A stretch of 64,000 nucleotides of DNA from contig KN834758.1 in NCBI GenBank assembly GCA_000827265.1, positions 1,015,067-1,079,066 of the forward strand, given 5' to 3'. Of this stretch, positions 47,035 to 57,700 are shown one piece after another. The position numbers were made by a program, and so were the translations under genes. The stretch's first letter is position 1, and every line of letters starts with the position of its first letter. The notes under the pieces were generated by a model. It worked only from the letters and a program-made list of their open reading frames with translations. It did no database searches and was not told where the DNA came from. Source of the DNA: Collybiopsis luxurians FD-317 M1. Its lineage: Eukaryota; Basidiomycota; Agaricomycetes; Agaricales; Omphalotaceae.

Positions 47035-49666
47035 TCAAAGGAAAGAAGGTCCATTTGCCCTAAATGCGTCTCCAACATTCGATGACAGCCAGTTAGTACA
47101 GATAGGGAACCACATGTTCAGATAGCTTGTGAGGGTTATTTGAGATTCAGTTTTCGAAGAGAGTGCTGTTGAAGTCATAACGATCATGGGAGGAACTGGT
47201 TTTGGTTGTGCAGTGTTACTAGAGGAAGGGGAGAGATCGGATGAGTCTGGGGATGATTGATAAGATGTGTTTTCTAAAGTTAAGCAGGGCGGTTCAACGG
47301 CGATACTTCGGTAGTCTGATATATCGATTTCAAGAACATCTTCGCACTCATCAAGAGAGATAGTGACGCCAACAGAGACGGAATCAGGTGATACAGGGCT
47401 AGGACTGGTGGGCGAGGATAGGCCAGACGAAAAATTCGAGGCCGAATCGGAGCAAATAATCACGGGAATAAGCTCGGGCCTTGGGATTGTTGGGCGGGGA
47501 GGCAGTGGAGGAGGGGAAGTGGTATGTTGAGGAAGAAGAGCTTGCCGGAGGTAACGAGGGGCGGTAATGGGTGCACATCGAGGCGGTAATGGAGGAGGGA
47601 AAGCGGCATGTTGAGGTTGAAGAGCCCATTGAGGGTGGCGAGGGGGGTGAATGGGAGCACATCGAGGCGGTACTGGAAGCTGTTGTATAAAGTATCCCTT
47701 GAATAAGGTTCCTTCAAAGTCTGATAGATCAATTTCGGGGCTAAATCCGCGTTTATCAAGAGAATCAACAACGCGAACAGCGACCACATCAGGTGCAGCA
47801 AGAGTAGCACTGGCAGGTGGGGATAGCCCAGAAATAATTAAAGCCGAGTCCGAGTCGTCGAAAGCCCGGAGGCGAGTTACGATAGGCCTTGGAATTGTTG
47901 GGCGAGGAGGTAACGGAGGAGGAGAGACAGCTTGTTGAGGTGAACGAGAAGGGCAACGAGGAGGCGGAATGAGTGCTCGTCGGGGCGGTACCGAGGGGGG
48001 TTGCTTGATGGAAATTCTTTGGAGATCTAATATATCAAGTTCGGGAATATTTTTGGGTGTAACATAAGAGTTGACAGCGTGAACAGGAAGCAGATCAGTC
48101 GCGGCGTGGCTAGCACTGGTAGGCCGGGATGATTCAGAATTCGAAGATGAACGATCCGAAGACGACTCAGAGTAAAGAGCTACAGGAATCGGCACAGATC
48201 TTGGAATTGTTGGGCGAGGAGGGAGTGGAGGGGGGACGGCCTTTTGGGAGGGAAGGACCCGTTGAGGATGGCGAGGCGGTGGAACACGTATATATCTTGA
48301 AGGCGGAATGGGTGCGCTTTGAGGCGGTACTGGAAGCTGTTGTGGAAGACGTGCCTGGTTTAGAGGTTTTTGGAGGTCCAGTATTTCCGGGATATCTTCA
48401 TATTTATTGGGAGAGTCGATGATCCTGACAGGTGTTAAATTAGGCGTGATAAGACTAGCACAGGTAAGTGGGGACATTTTGGAGCTTGAGGATGAAGAAC
48501 TTGAAGTCAAATCGGAGTCAAGAGCCTGGACTGGAAATACCAAGGTCTTCGGGATCGTTGGGCGAAGTGGTAACGGAGGAGGAGAGGCGACTTGCTGCAT
48601 TGCGATAATTCGTCTAGGGTGGTAAGGGGGCGGAACAGGTGTACGCTTTAGAGGCGAGATAGGTGTACGTCTCGAAGGAGTAACTGGTGCACGTCTAGGC
48701 GGTAGTACTGGAGGCTCCTGCGATAATTTAAAGAACCTTCCAATTGCTTTGACACGTTGCCGGATTTGCGGAATGTGAAGTCGGTTCAAAGGATTCGGTT
48801 CAAAAATCTTGATCAGTAGTTCCGCAACCTCGTTCGAGATATCAAGTACTTTGTACAAATAGTCGGGACGTTGAAGGTAAGCCTTGAAACAAAGATCGTT
48901 GATGGTCGCCGCATTCCAAGGGTTTCGCCGAGCAATAATGTTGACAAGAATCACGCCCAAAGCCCAGAGATCTTGACAGTAAGGCGATGTTGTTGGACAT
49001 GGGTTTTGAGGATCCACGGCCTCTGCGAGCAATGTTCAGTACCAGCAAAATGGAATGACAATGAAGTATATTCTTACCAGGTGAAATATATGCCTCAGTT
49101 CCACATCCAAACGTATCTGACAATTCTTCGTCAGTAGCTAAACCAAAATCAGCAATTCTAGTAGATTTTCCATCAGAAGAGCAGAGAATATTTTCAGGTT
49201 TCAAGTCGCGATGAAATACGCCGAGTTTATGACAATGCTCGAGGCCATCAAGAACAGATAGAAAGAGCGATTTAACCTTCTCGTCACGGTCTTTCACCGT
49301 ATAGAATTTGTCGTCCGTGATAACATCCTTCAGAGTTCCAGCCTCAGCCAAGTCCAGCAGTAAGAAGATTCGGGTATCATCTCGAAACACATCATGCAGT
49401 CCAACAACATTCTCGTGTCCTGTAACGCGCTCATGTAACGTAATTTCACGTTCTAAAAGGATCTCGTTGATAGAATCTGGTTCTGGCTTTAACAATACCT
49501 TCACAGCGTAATGAAAGGGGCCTTCGGGACCAGCCTTGAGGTCTCTGGCCTTGAAAACAGCTCCAAACGACCCAGCGCCAAGAATTTCAGTAAGTTCGTA
49601 TCGTCCGGCCACTCGGTACCCAATAAGTCCTTCCATTTTACGCTTGTTGTTCAGATAAAACGACAT
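47035..49666 (-). CDS. Ran1/Ksp1-like Ser/Thr protein kinase with repetitive proline-rich tail
   Basis: Two exons; start ATG at 49664-49666 (MSFYLNNKRKMEGLIGYRVA). The kinase domain is complete: glycine loop ILGAGSFGAVFKARD, ATP-binding Lys in YAVKVLL, catalytic loop VFHRDLKPENIL, IADFGLA, activation-loop end FGCGTEAYISPEA (restored by splicing the intron at about 49078-49025), then QDLWALGVILVNIIARRNPW and a C-lobe ending near residue 290. Features resemble fungal Ran1/Ksp1/Sks1 kinases in nutrient and differentiation control. After the domain, about 560 residues are low-complexity and built from repeated units, each with a PPPLPPRPTIPR-type motif, a Ser-rich block and an acidic patch such as PEIDLSDFE. 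These resemble SH3-domain ligands. Stop TGA at 47035-47037. Confidence 0.85.
47470..48600 (-). repeat. Intragenic repeats in the kinase tail
   Basis: Four units carry PPPLPLRPTIPK or PPPLPPRPTIPR cores, at about 48553-48582, 48201-48240, 47891-47930 and 47482-47520. Spacing is about 310-410 bp, with Ser-rich and acidic segments between. The first is the most diverged; an extra partial Pro-rich unit lies at about 47580-47620. Confidence 0.75.
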
Positions 49667-50935
49667 TTTTGTGGTTCTAGGGGGTTGACAACGACGAACT
49701 CTCAAAACTCGGCAAAAACTTCAATGAAACTTGGCAATTCGACGCTAACGCGAACAAAGACACGGATAAAAGCAGAAAATTGAGTAAAAATCGAGGATAT
49801 TCGGTGTTTCGCAAGATCTCTAACCAGTAGAGGTCGCGGTGGGAGGAAGAATTGTGTTTATCCTTAGAAATGTAAACGAGGGGAATTTATGTACGAATTC
49901 AAACTCCGCGACCATGAGATATGCCAGGCTGCCGGGCGCCTCGGCATTTATCGGCATATCACGAGGGATGTAGTGTTTCGTTCGCAAGAGCTTGCAGGCA
50001 ACGAGAGCTTCGTCTCAACCTTGTGTACTATGAGCATGAACGCGTCTGCGTGAGTCGGAATCCATCGGCCATCCAAAAACAGTAACCGAAAAAAAAACTT
50101 TTGAAGGAAACTACAACGCCGCGAGGCCCAATAACTCCTCGTCGGTGGTAATGTTTTTGGGTTCAACTTATTGCAATCCGCACTATTTCGTAGGAGACCC
50201 CGATTTCTCTTTCTCAGAAGGGTGTGAAATGCGGTGTTTTGGCGGTGTTTAGGTATCCCCCAGGGAAAATTTTTTCATCTCTTGGCCCTCTTCCGAAGAG
50301 GGAATTTGAACATCTGCCCCTCCCACACTTCTAACTTTTGATAGAGGTCCGCTTGATGTCCGATTTTTGGGTTTTCTTTTATGCGCTGGATCAGCCGCTT
50401 TCCTGGAGGTACTGCGACAAGTGAACATTTCTGGAAACTTTGTCGCAGGGCTACTATCTATGCTAGGAAGTACACTGAAGGTGAATGTCGATAGATAAGA
50501 GTGGCTTCTCGGCATATATGGTCAGGCGGATTCGTTTCACTCAAACATCTTCTGTTATCGCATGACGACGTCGTATGCCGCGGGTTAATATCGCAGGATG
50601 GCCACAGAAATTACACTGAAAACGGACAATAATCTTCTTGGAGGAGGTACTGTAAGTACTACGACTGGGTCGCTCGGCCGAACGACTATTCTATATATCA
50701 GGATGGCTGAAAGGCGCATATACCCCACATTCGACTGAACTGAAATGTGACCTTTCAGTCATGTATCCGAATCATGAACTCCATGACGAGTCTACGTACC
50801 TTCGAGAGGATTTTGGTGTGAATGATACTCCCACAACAGAACGACTCACCTGATTTTCGCAAAACTTATAAAGTGGGAGGAGAATGTACACCTTACTTCA
50901 CAGGCTAACGTCAAGTGTCCTTGATTTCTTTGACC
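49667..50935. other. Divergent intergenic region, kinase and sulfotransferase-like genes
   Basis: No supportable ORF. Contains the upstream regions of both flanking genes. Confidence 0.45.
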
Positions 50936-52120
50936 ATGACAGGTGAAAACTCGCACCCCCTTCGCATCGCTCTCTTTTCTCATCCTCGAACCAACTCCAA
51001 CCTTTTCACCAAGCTCTTCGAGAGTCAGCCTGATGTAGAGCAGCATACGTATCCTTTCATGCCCGGGTACATGTGGGGACCAGATCGACGACTCGGTTAT
51101 AAGACGAAGGAGGTTCAGGACATGTATTCGACATTGAAGGGTCACTATGATGGACTGTCCGCTCAGAAGAGTCTCGACGATTTGGAACGAGCATTTGGAG
51201 AGACAGAGGCTCGGGTAAATAGTTTCTTTGTTCAAGAGCTTTGCAGACTAATTAGTACGTTTGCCTGAATGCAGGGCAAGATACCTTTGACCAAAGAGCA
51301 TGTGTGCTTTATGATCGATCCCAAGGTCATTGCTAAAGATCTGGCCGAGTATTCATACCCAGAATATCCTCTCACTCCGCTTGTTGACCATAACTTGGAC
51401 ATCAAAAATTCGAATGACGAAAACGCCACCGTACTTACAAACCCCACATTTGTACCGGATCGTTTCATGAACACCCTCACGCCCATATTCATCATCCGTA
51501 ACCCTGCTCGTATGATCCCTTCATGGTATAAGAACATATCCGAACACTTTGGTGGGACAACGAAGGATAGTGAATGGCACTTCACTGCATCGTTCCATTG
51601 GTGCCGTATTGTCCATGACTACTATGACGAATACTTCAAGGCCCATCCAAGACCTGGATATTCGAACGTTCCACTGGTCGTTGATGGAGACGATCTGATC
51701 CTCTACACGACGGATATCATGGAACAAGTGTGCGAACTCATCCATTTGGATTCGAGTGCAGTCAAGTATACGTGGGAGACAAGTGATCCATACAGCTCTT
51801 GGCCAGCTGCTGCTGCTCCTGAGGACATGAAGAGTCCTGCCGTGCGTAATGTTATAGAGGCGTTCGGTGGTAACATTGCCCGGTCCACGGGTGTGGTCAG
51901 AGATCCCAAGGTGAGTTTCCTTTGGCGCGATGTGGGTCTTCCCTTGTTCTAACACTAGCGGATACAGAAATACGAAAAGCCTCTTATACTCGAAGAAGAA
52001 GCAAAGAAATGGGAGGAGATGTGGGATAAGGATGTCGCCAATGATTTGTTGGAAGCTGCCAGAAAGGCAATGGTTGATTACGATTATATGATGGAAAGAC
52101 GCATCCGTCCTAGAGTATGA
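50936..52120 (+). CDS. P-loop sulfotransferase-fold family protein
   Basis: Three exons, about 350 residues, ATG at 50936. The N-terminal strand-loop IALFSHPRTNSNLFTKLF resembles the 5'-phosphosulfate loop, and PIFIIRNPARMIPSWYK resembles the 3'-phosphate (PAPS) binding segment of sulfotransferases. Introns at about 51216-51273 (GTAAAT..CAG) and 51911-51966 (GTGAGT..CAG) give an uninterrupted frame ending YMMERRIRPRV with TGA at 52118-52120. Fungi have many proteins with this fold, few characterised, so the acceptor substrate, and even whether it transfers sulfate, cannot be told. No signal peptide; likely cytosolic. Confidence 0.65.
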
Positions 52121-52478
52121 AGTACCGCAAAGGACACATTGTTCATATGATCCTACCGTTTCTTCAAAGTCAGAAGACCTATTTGTATGCACCGGGCAGT
52201 TGTTTAACTTCGAATAAGATTCGATGATGTTTTTTTCTTGTAAAGAAACGGGAAGGGAAATGTTGAGTTGCCAAAGACTGCTGCGTCGATGTTTGTCGAC
52301 GGTGAATATGAACGCGGGAGGTTCTCACTATGCTTAGCAATTCCAGCGAGAACGACACGTTCTTTCTGCTGATATCTGGTCCATTTGAGCGAAAACATCC
52401 ATGTGCATTGAAAGAAAAGATACATCGTTCTCTCTATTCTATTCACCGCTGCGGAATGATGCAGCAGAAATTCCAAAC

Positions 52479-53327
52479 CTACTCCGTCTTAACCAAAGCC
52501 ATCAAACTAAACCCAATACTCCCCCCCTTCTCTCTCTCAATAAAATCCCTAATCAACCTCTGTCCCTTCACACCAAGCAAATCTTCCCCTTCCCCCAAGA
52601 CCACACCCGTATCCAACGGCCCTTGCTTAACCCCATCCATCTCGTACACAGCGCCTCTCCGGGCATCAGACCCGGAAGAAACAAACGCGACGTAATGATG
52701 CTCAGTCTCAGCCTCTGGGTCCGGTGCCTCTGTTTGACCCGATCGACCTGCATTCGCGTGCGCGCGCTCTACCTCTTCCGACGCCTCCAGTGCAAGCGCT
52801 CGTGCAGTAGGATCGAGAGGGACGAGTTCCTTGAGCAGATTCGACATTACTGATTCGGGTTCTGCATGCACAGTTGAAAAAAATATATAAGGGTAGACGT
52901 TCACAAGGGAGAGTAGAAAATCAAGCGAGGATGAATGAGACAAGCTCAACTTACTCAGATACTTTCGTGCAGGCTCGTTACATATACAATGCAACAGCGC
53001 GTATAACCCACACGCATTCCCAATTGTCTGCTCGAACCAAATCACAGGCTCATCTTCACCTTTACCCGTATAAACAGGCCTCGCTTTCTTATCATCCTCC
53101 AGAACCTTATCATAACCTTCCATTGTAGGGAAGGTCAACACCAGCCCTAAAACAGGCCGAGGAAGAAAGGACAAGAGCTCTGGATCATCTATAGAATATA
53201 CATCTTGAAATTCGAGGGAATCAGGAGCACCGAGGGTGTGGATAAGACTGGTGAAAACTTCGGGATTCGATTCGAGGGGGATATAGTGTTTTCGGCGGGC
53301 GTAGTTGCCTGATTGGGAGCCAGACAT
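52479..53327 (-). CDS. YUH1: Ubiquitin C-terminal hydrolase (UCH family, C12)
   Basis: Cysteine deubiquitinase that trims small adducts from the ubiquitin C-terminus. Start ATG at 53325-53327 (MSGSQSGNYARRKHYIPLES). Conserved parts in order: LGLVLTFPTMEGYDKV, WFEQTIGNACGLYALLHC (oxyanion Gln and catalytic Cys), EHHYVAFV (catalytic His) and VYEMDGVKQGPLD (catalytic Asp). One intron, opening with GTAAGTTGAG after ARKYL (about 52954), removes an A/T-rich hydrophobic stretch. Length after splicing, about 250 residues, matches YUH1/UCHL1-type enzymes without the long tail of UCH37. All catalytic residues are present. Confidence 0.92.
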   Translation of the reverse strand: MSGSQSGNYARRKHYIPLESNPEVFTSLIHTLGAPDSLEFQDVYSIDDPELLSFLPRPVLGLVLTFPTMEGYDKVLEDDKKARPVYTGKGEDEPVIWFEQTIGNACGLYALLHCICNEPARKYLSKLSLSHSSSLDFLLSLVNVYPYIFFSTVHAEPESVMSNLLKELVPLDPTARALALEASEEVERAHANAGRSGQTEAPDPEAETEHHYVAFVSSGSDARRGAVYEMDGVKQGPLDTGVVLGEGEDLLGVKGQRLIRDFIEREKGGSIGFSLMALVKTE

Positions 53328-53915
53328 TGCAGACGCGGAGGAAGGAGATCTTTTCAAAAATGTACACCGGACTGAAGGTGATGAAAGCAGCGCCACCAAG
53401 AGCGCCACGGTACAGTGACGCGTTCTCGACTAGATAAGCGCTGTATAAACGCTGGCGAACAGCAATCGCGTTTTTTTACTCTCTTTTCACTATCTTCCCA
53501 CTACCTTCTTTCTTTCATATTCATTTAGATATTCCGATGACGACGACACTAACAGGTAAAAGGCAATGACAAAAGTAAGTAGGAGGATTTAACAGACACA
53601 TCGAAGAAGAAATTTTTGAATATATACCCAAAAAATTAATGACCAAACCAATTGTAAAACAAGGGAGTTTAACCGGAGATTAGAGGAGCGAAAAGGACGC
53701 TCAGTCTACGCGGAGAGAAGAAGAGAGGGGAGTAGAAGGCCTAGAAGAAGCGATCAAAGTCGTTAGGACTTGGACTTGAAATTCCAGGTCTACACAGAGC
53801 GACATAACATAAAAAAGGGGGGATTGAAAAAGGATGAGTAAAGCTGATTGAGGAAACGCGAATGAATTGTAACCAAAACACACGCAGTATAATCCTTAAT
53901 AATCCAACGAGAGCC

Positions 53916-54649
53916 TCAAGCCAAAACGACGAAATCCCTCGTTGCATCCTCATCCTCCTCTTCAAAACGCGCGTCTCCCCAATGACGACTGAGGTCAAAC
54001 CAACCTCCGTGTCCATGACCATGACCATGTCCGTGTCTGTGCCTAAACGCCGCTCCCTCAACTCCCTCAACTCCCTCACCCAAAGCATAGGCAGCCGCTA
54101 CCGGAGCATCCTGCACTGAAAAATCCAAATGCGGCCTTCTAGACGTTTGTGCCATCCGGTGGGTAACTACGTGGGTAAGCATGACAAATAGAATGAGGAA
54201 TATGATGAGTAAGGTCCTGGCTGTTTGAGCGCGGAGGCCAGAGCCAAAGGCGAAAGGAGACCTGGAGTCGGAGTCGGAGGATGCTGCTTTAATCCATCTG
54301 CCAGAGGAAGAAGAAGAAAATTCAGGAACGAAGACAAGGGTACCGCAAGGAATACTGACTGTAATCTGGCACCGAGTCTCTCAAAGAAACCTGGCTCCTT
54401 AGGAGGGGCTAAGAATGCAATGCTGAAATCATTCACCGATGAGGGAGACGACGGTGTGACGATGATGGCTGGTAAGGGTGACTTTTCTGAGACGAGGGGA
54501 AGAGAAAGGTCTGACAGATCATAGAGAACAGAATCAATTGTTGGTAGGTTATCATCTTGATGAGGGTGAATTGGCATACCTAAAGGTGCTGGAATAAGGG
54601 TATAGTCCAGGCGTTGTGGTAAACGGTGAAGACGGGGCCCTGGTAACAT
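53916..54649 (-). CDS. Single-pass membrane protein with His-Gly run, unknown function
   Basis: Start ATG at 54647-54649 (MLPGPRLHRLPQRLDYTLIP). Exon 1 runs to GFFERLGARL; a 56-nt intron (GTCAGT..CTGGCAG, about 54352-54297) joins to WIKAASSDSDSRSPFAFGSG. A strong membrane helix TARTLLIIFLILFVMLTHVV follows, then a tail with VQDAPVAAAYALGEG, the run HRHGHGHGHGHGG and an acidic end DEDATRDFVVLA before the stop. Without splicing the frame ends early and the helix is lost, which supports the intron. The N-terminal Pro/Ser-rich half suggests a type II or tail-anchor-like arrangement. I recognise no family. The His-Gly run could bind Zn, Ni or Cu (inference). Confidence 0.55.
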
Positions 54650-55556
54650 TAGTTTCAGAGTTCAGCACGATTTCCTCCAGTAAACTAATGGAATCCGTAC
54701 GCACCAGTTTGACGCATAGTGATATAACAAAGTTAAAAGTTGAAAAATCCTTGCACCGCGACGAATCTAAGACCAATAGCTTTTTCGAGAGCGAGTCGGA
54801 AGGGGACTGAGAATCTTTCTACAAAATGATGACTTTTTTGTAGAAAAAGGGTTGCTTGCAAGGATCGTATTAAAGAACACCCTTGCAAAAATTAAAGAAC
54901 GTAGGTTGTGAAAAAGAGCGTGAGGTGTGCTAGGTGGGTAGCGACGGAGGCCAGAAGAGAAAGGTCGAAGATGAAGGACAAAAGAGGGTCGAAATTACGG
55001 AGGGGTTCTGGAAATGGAAACTATGGGAAAACTCTTCAATTCATCAGGTACTCATCACAGATTCACGCTTCGTCCGGCAAAATCCGGCAAACACATGGCC
55101 ACCGAGCAAGCTCTCAGCTTGTGCTACGTGCGAGATCATGGAAAAAAAGGGTTCCAGTTTCAGATTCGCACTCGGAGTCGTTCAGTATGCTTCAGATCCA
55201 ACCCCGCCCATCGACACATCCGACATGTAACTGTAAGTGTCTAACGCCCTCTCCCGCTCTGACGTACAGTAATTCATGCACAGCTGCCAAGGTACTTATT
55301 GGAATTTAAGCCAGCGGTAACATTTCTGATGATGTGCCTAAATAAATTATGACGAGTATATAATATGTACATCTTCTCAAGGGCAAAAAATATCAAAGGG
55401 CATCAAATTTTGACCCCGTCAAGAAGAACTGATCTTCTCCCTAAGTACGCTCAGCGCTCATTGGCGGGGTTGAAAATCATTAGTAAAATCTTGTATTTCA
55501 GATCCTCGTACAGTACAGACATGGTCATGATTTTCATTGCGCACCGTGGCTGATAT
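54650..55556. other. Intergenic, no supportable gene
   Basis: Short overlapping frames only. Lies upstream of the membrane-protein gene and downstream of the GH28 gene. Confidence 0.4.
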
Positions 55557-57053
55557 TCACCGATTATTCTCTCCCCAAGGCGGACCTGTACAGTTGAACC
55601 CAACAGGATCCAGCACACTATCGCAAAGATAATTCGCTGGCGCCGTATTATTCACCGGATCGTTGATATCGATTCCCTGAATCCGCATTCCCGTACAGGG
55701 ACTCGCTGCACTGCACTGCATACTCCCTACCACATCGCTCGCAGCATCCCCGCTCCAATTCTCCAATGTCAAATTGCGAACGTTAAAAAGCGACGTATCG
55801 CAATTGCCTGCGGCGGAGTTGTAAGACGTACATTGGGTAATAGCAAAAATTCCTGTGGCGTTGTTGAGTTTGAAGTCGGAAAAGGTCATGTTGGAGGCGT
55901 AGCCTAAGCCTCCGCCGCCGCCGTTTGGAGGGAAACCGGTTGAGACACCGGTCCATGTTTTGACATAGACGCCGTAGCGCATGTTATTGATAGTGATGTT
56001 ACGAGCAGTAACGTTTTCAATTGTTTCGAAGCGACCCTCTGGGAGAAGCTATTAGCATTCAAAACTTCAAAGACTTGCGATTGAAAAGCACTAACCGTAT
56101 TGACCAATGCTTCCAATAGCGACACCGAGGCCAGTGTAGAAATCGCAATTCTCAATCAAGATATTTGTACTATTCGCTTTCATCGAGATCGAGTCATCGC
56201 CGTTATCCACTGTCCATCCACGGAAGGTTATGTTATTGGCGTAGATGGTATCTGCGCCATCCGTCTGATTAATCGATTTGAGCACATGCGCATAGGGTAT
56301 ACAAAGAGCAAAAACGTACATTGAGAGACGAGAACTCGAATCCAACAGCGTGTTCAGTGTCGGTACTATTGACATATATGTTCTCGAGAAGAACGTTTTC
56401 CGAATGGATAACGGTCATCGTCCTAGAAAATGCAGAAAGGGTCGTACTTGAATCGCAAAACCTGCCATAGAGCAAAGCAAAACCTACCACATCTGACTCT
56501 GAACAAATCTAATCCCCTCAAACACGCTATCCCTCGTACCAGTGATCGTAATCTGATGCGGTCTCCCAGGATAATTATTCGTCCCATTCACAAAATCATA
56601 CCAAACCTGCCCATTCCCATTCAGCGTCCCATACCCATGCCCATTCCACGTAACGTTCTCTCCACCGAATAACCACGCCGAACTCTGATTCTGATACCCA
56701 ACAGGGAGGGAGTTGTTGAGCCAATACGTGAGGTTACTGTTATCCCAAAACAGAGTTCCTTTCAGGTCGACATCGACGTTGGATAGACCAGTGGTGTTCA
56801 TGACGGTAGCTACGGTGTAAGTGTCGTTGGTGAAGACGACTTTGCCGCGCCGGCCACGGGAGTTGTGTCCACAGCGTTTGAAGGCATCGATGATGGCTGG
56901 CGCAGAGTCTCTGCCATTAGGCGCAGGGGTAACAACACAGACGTTTGAACCGTGTTCATGGTCATGATTGTCCAAGGTGGGCTTTCCCAGAACAATCTGG
57001 GACAGGGTGAGCAACGTACCCAACGTTGTCAATCGAAAAAGACTCTCCAACAT
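55557..57053 (-). CDS. Secreted GH28 pectinase-like enzyme, atypical active site
   Basis: Four exons, about 440 residues, start ATG at 57053. The signal peptide is within MLESLFRLTTLGTLLTLSQI. A right-handed parallel beta-helix with many N-x-S/T sites follows. GH28 motifs: LNTDGADTIYANN (NTD, restored by splicing), NGDDSISMKANSTNI (catalytic DD), then TGLGVAIGSIGQY where polygalacturonases have G-H-G-x-S-x-GS, and GVYVKTW where they have R-I-K. So the active-site His and the Arg are replaced while the three Asp and the Lys remain. Loss of this His is known in GH28 rhamnogalacturonases, so specificity for rhamnogalacturonan or an exo mode is more likely than standard endo-polygalacturonase activity (inference). 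No frameshift found. Confidence 0.85.
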
Positions 57054-57700
57054 GGTGGAGGCGAGGGAATGGGAGTAGGTGTGAGGGGGACGCAGAAGGT
57101 ATTGTCGGTAAGGTCATGAGGGTTGGCCTTTTTTTATACCTCAGTCTCGAGTTCGAAAGAACTGATTCAACGGAAACACATTCCTTCATCAGATGACCAT
57201 GACAAGGATGAAATAGAAATTAGTGGGGCAACCACCAGTTGGTGCCTCCAGCTTGAAGCGACGTCACAGTTCTGTTGAAAAATGAGTATAAAACAGTTCA
57301 TTTTTTTCTGGGACGCGCGCGTACTTTACCCGGCTTCTCGACTCTTCGACGCGTGTCAGAACTTTTCGTATTCTCGCAAAGGCCTATGCCAGTTTCAATA
57401 ATTCAATTCAGCTGCTTTTGGCTCACAGAATTTTGCAAGAGTTTCCGATTTTGCGGAACGAGTAGGACGCGTAGGAGGTGAGGGGGTGTGGAGTGAAAGG
57501 AAATACGAAAATCCAATCGGGACCGGTCCGCATCCAAACTTCAGCAACGGTCCGTCTTCCGTCCCGCTTACATCCTTTTCTTGTTAATACAGGAGCCCAA
57601 AAAGGCTTGAGATATTATTGGTTCAGTATGTACTCGTAACGCTCGGTTTACCCTGTACACGCGAGGATACTGTATGATCCAAGAAATTGAGGTATACAAG
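57054..57700. other. Intergenic, GH28 promoter and 3' flank of the F-box array
   Basis: Contains a likely TATA element (TATAAAAAAAG on the minus strand, about 57131-57141) 80 bp upstream of the GH28 start. No gene called. Confidence 0.45.

Noticed and set aside
52956..53060. CDS on the plus strand opposite the UCH gene
   Set aside because: It is a shadow of the minus-strand exon, which carries the catalytic motifs.
53328..53408. Longer N-terminus for the UCH gene
   Set aside because: The extension starts at GTG; the ATG at 53327 gives the normal family length.
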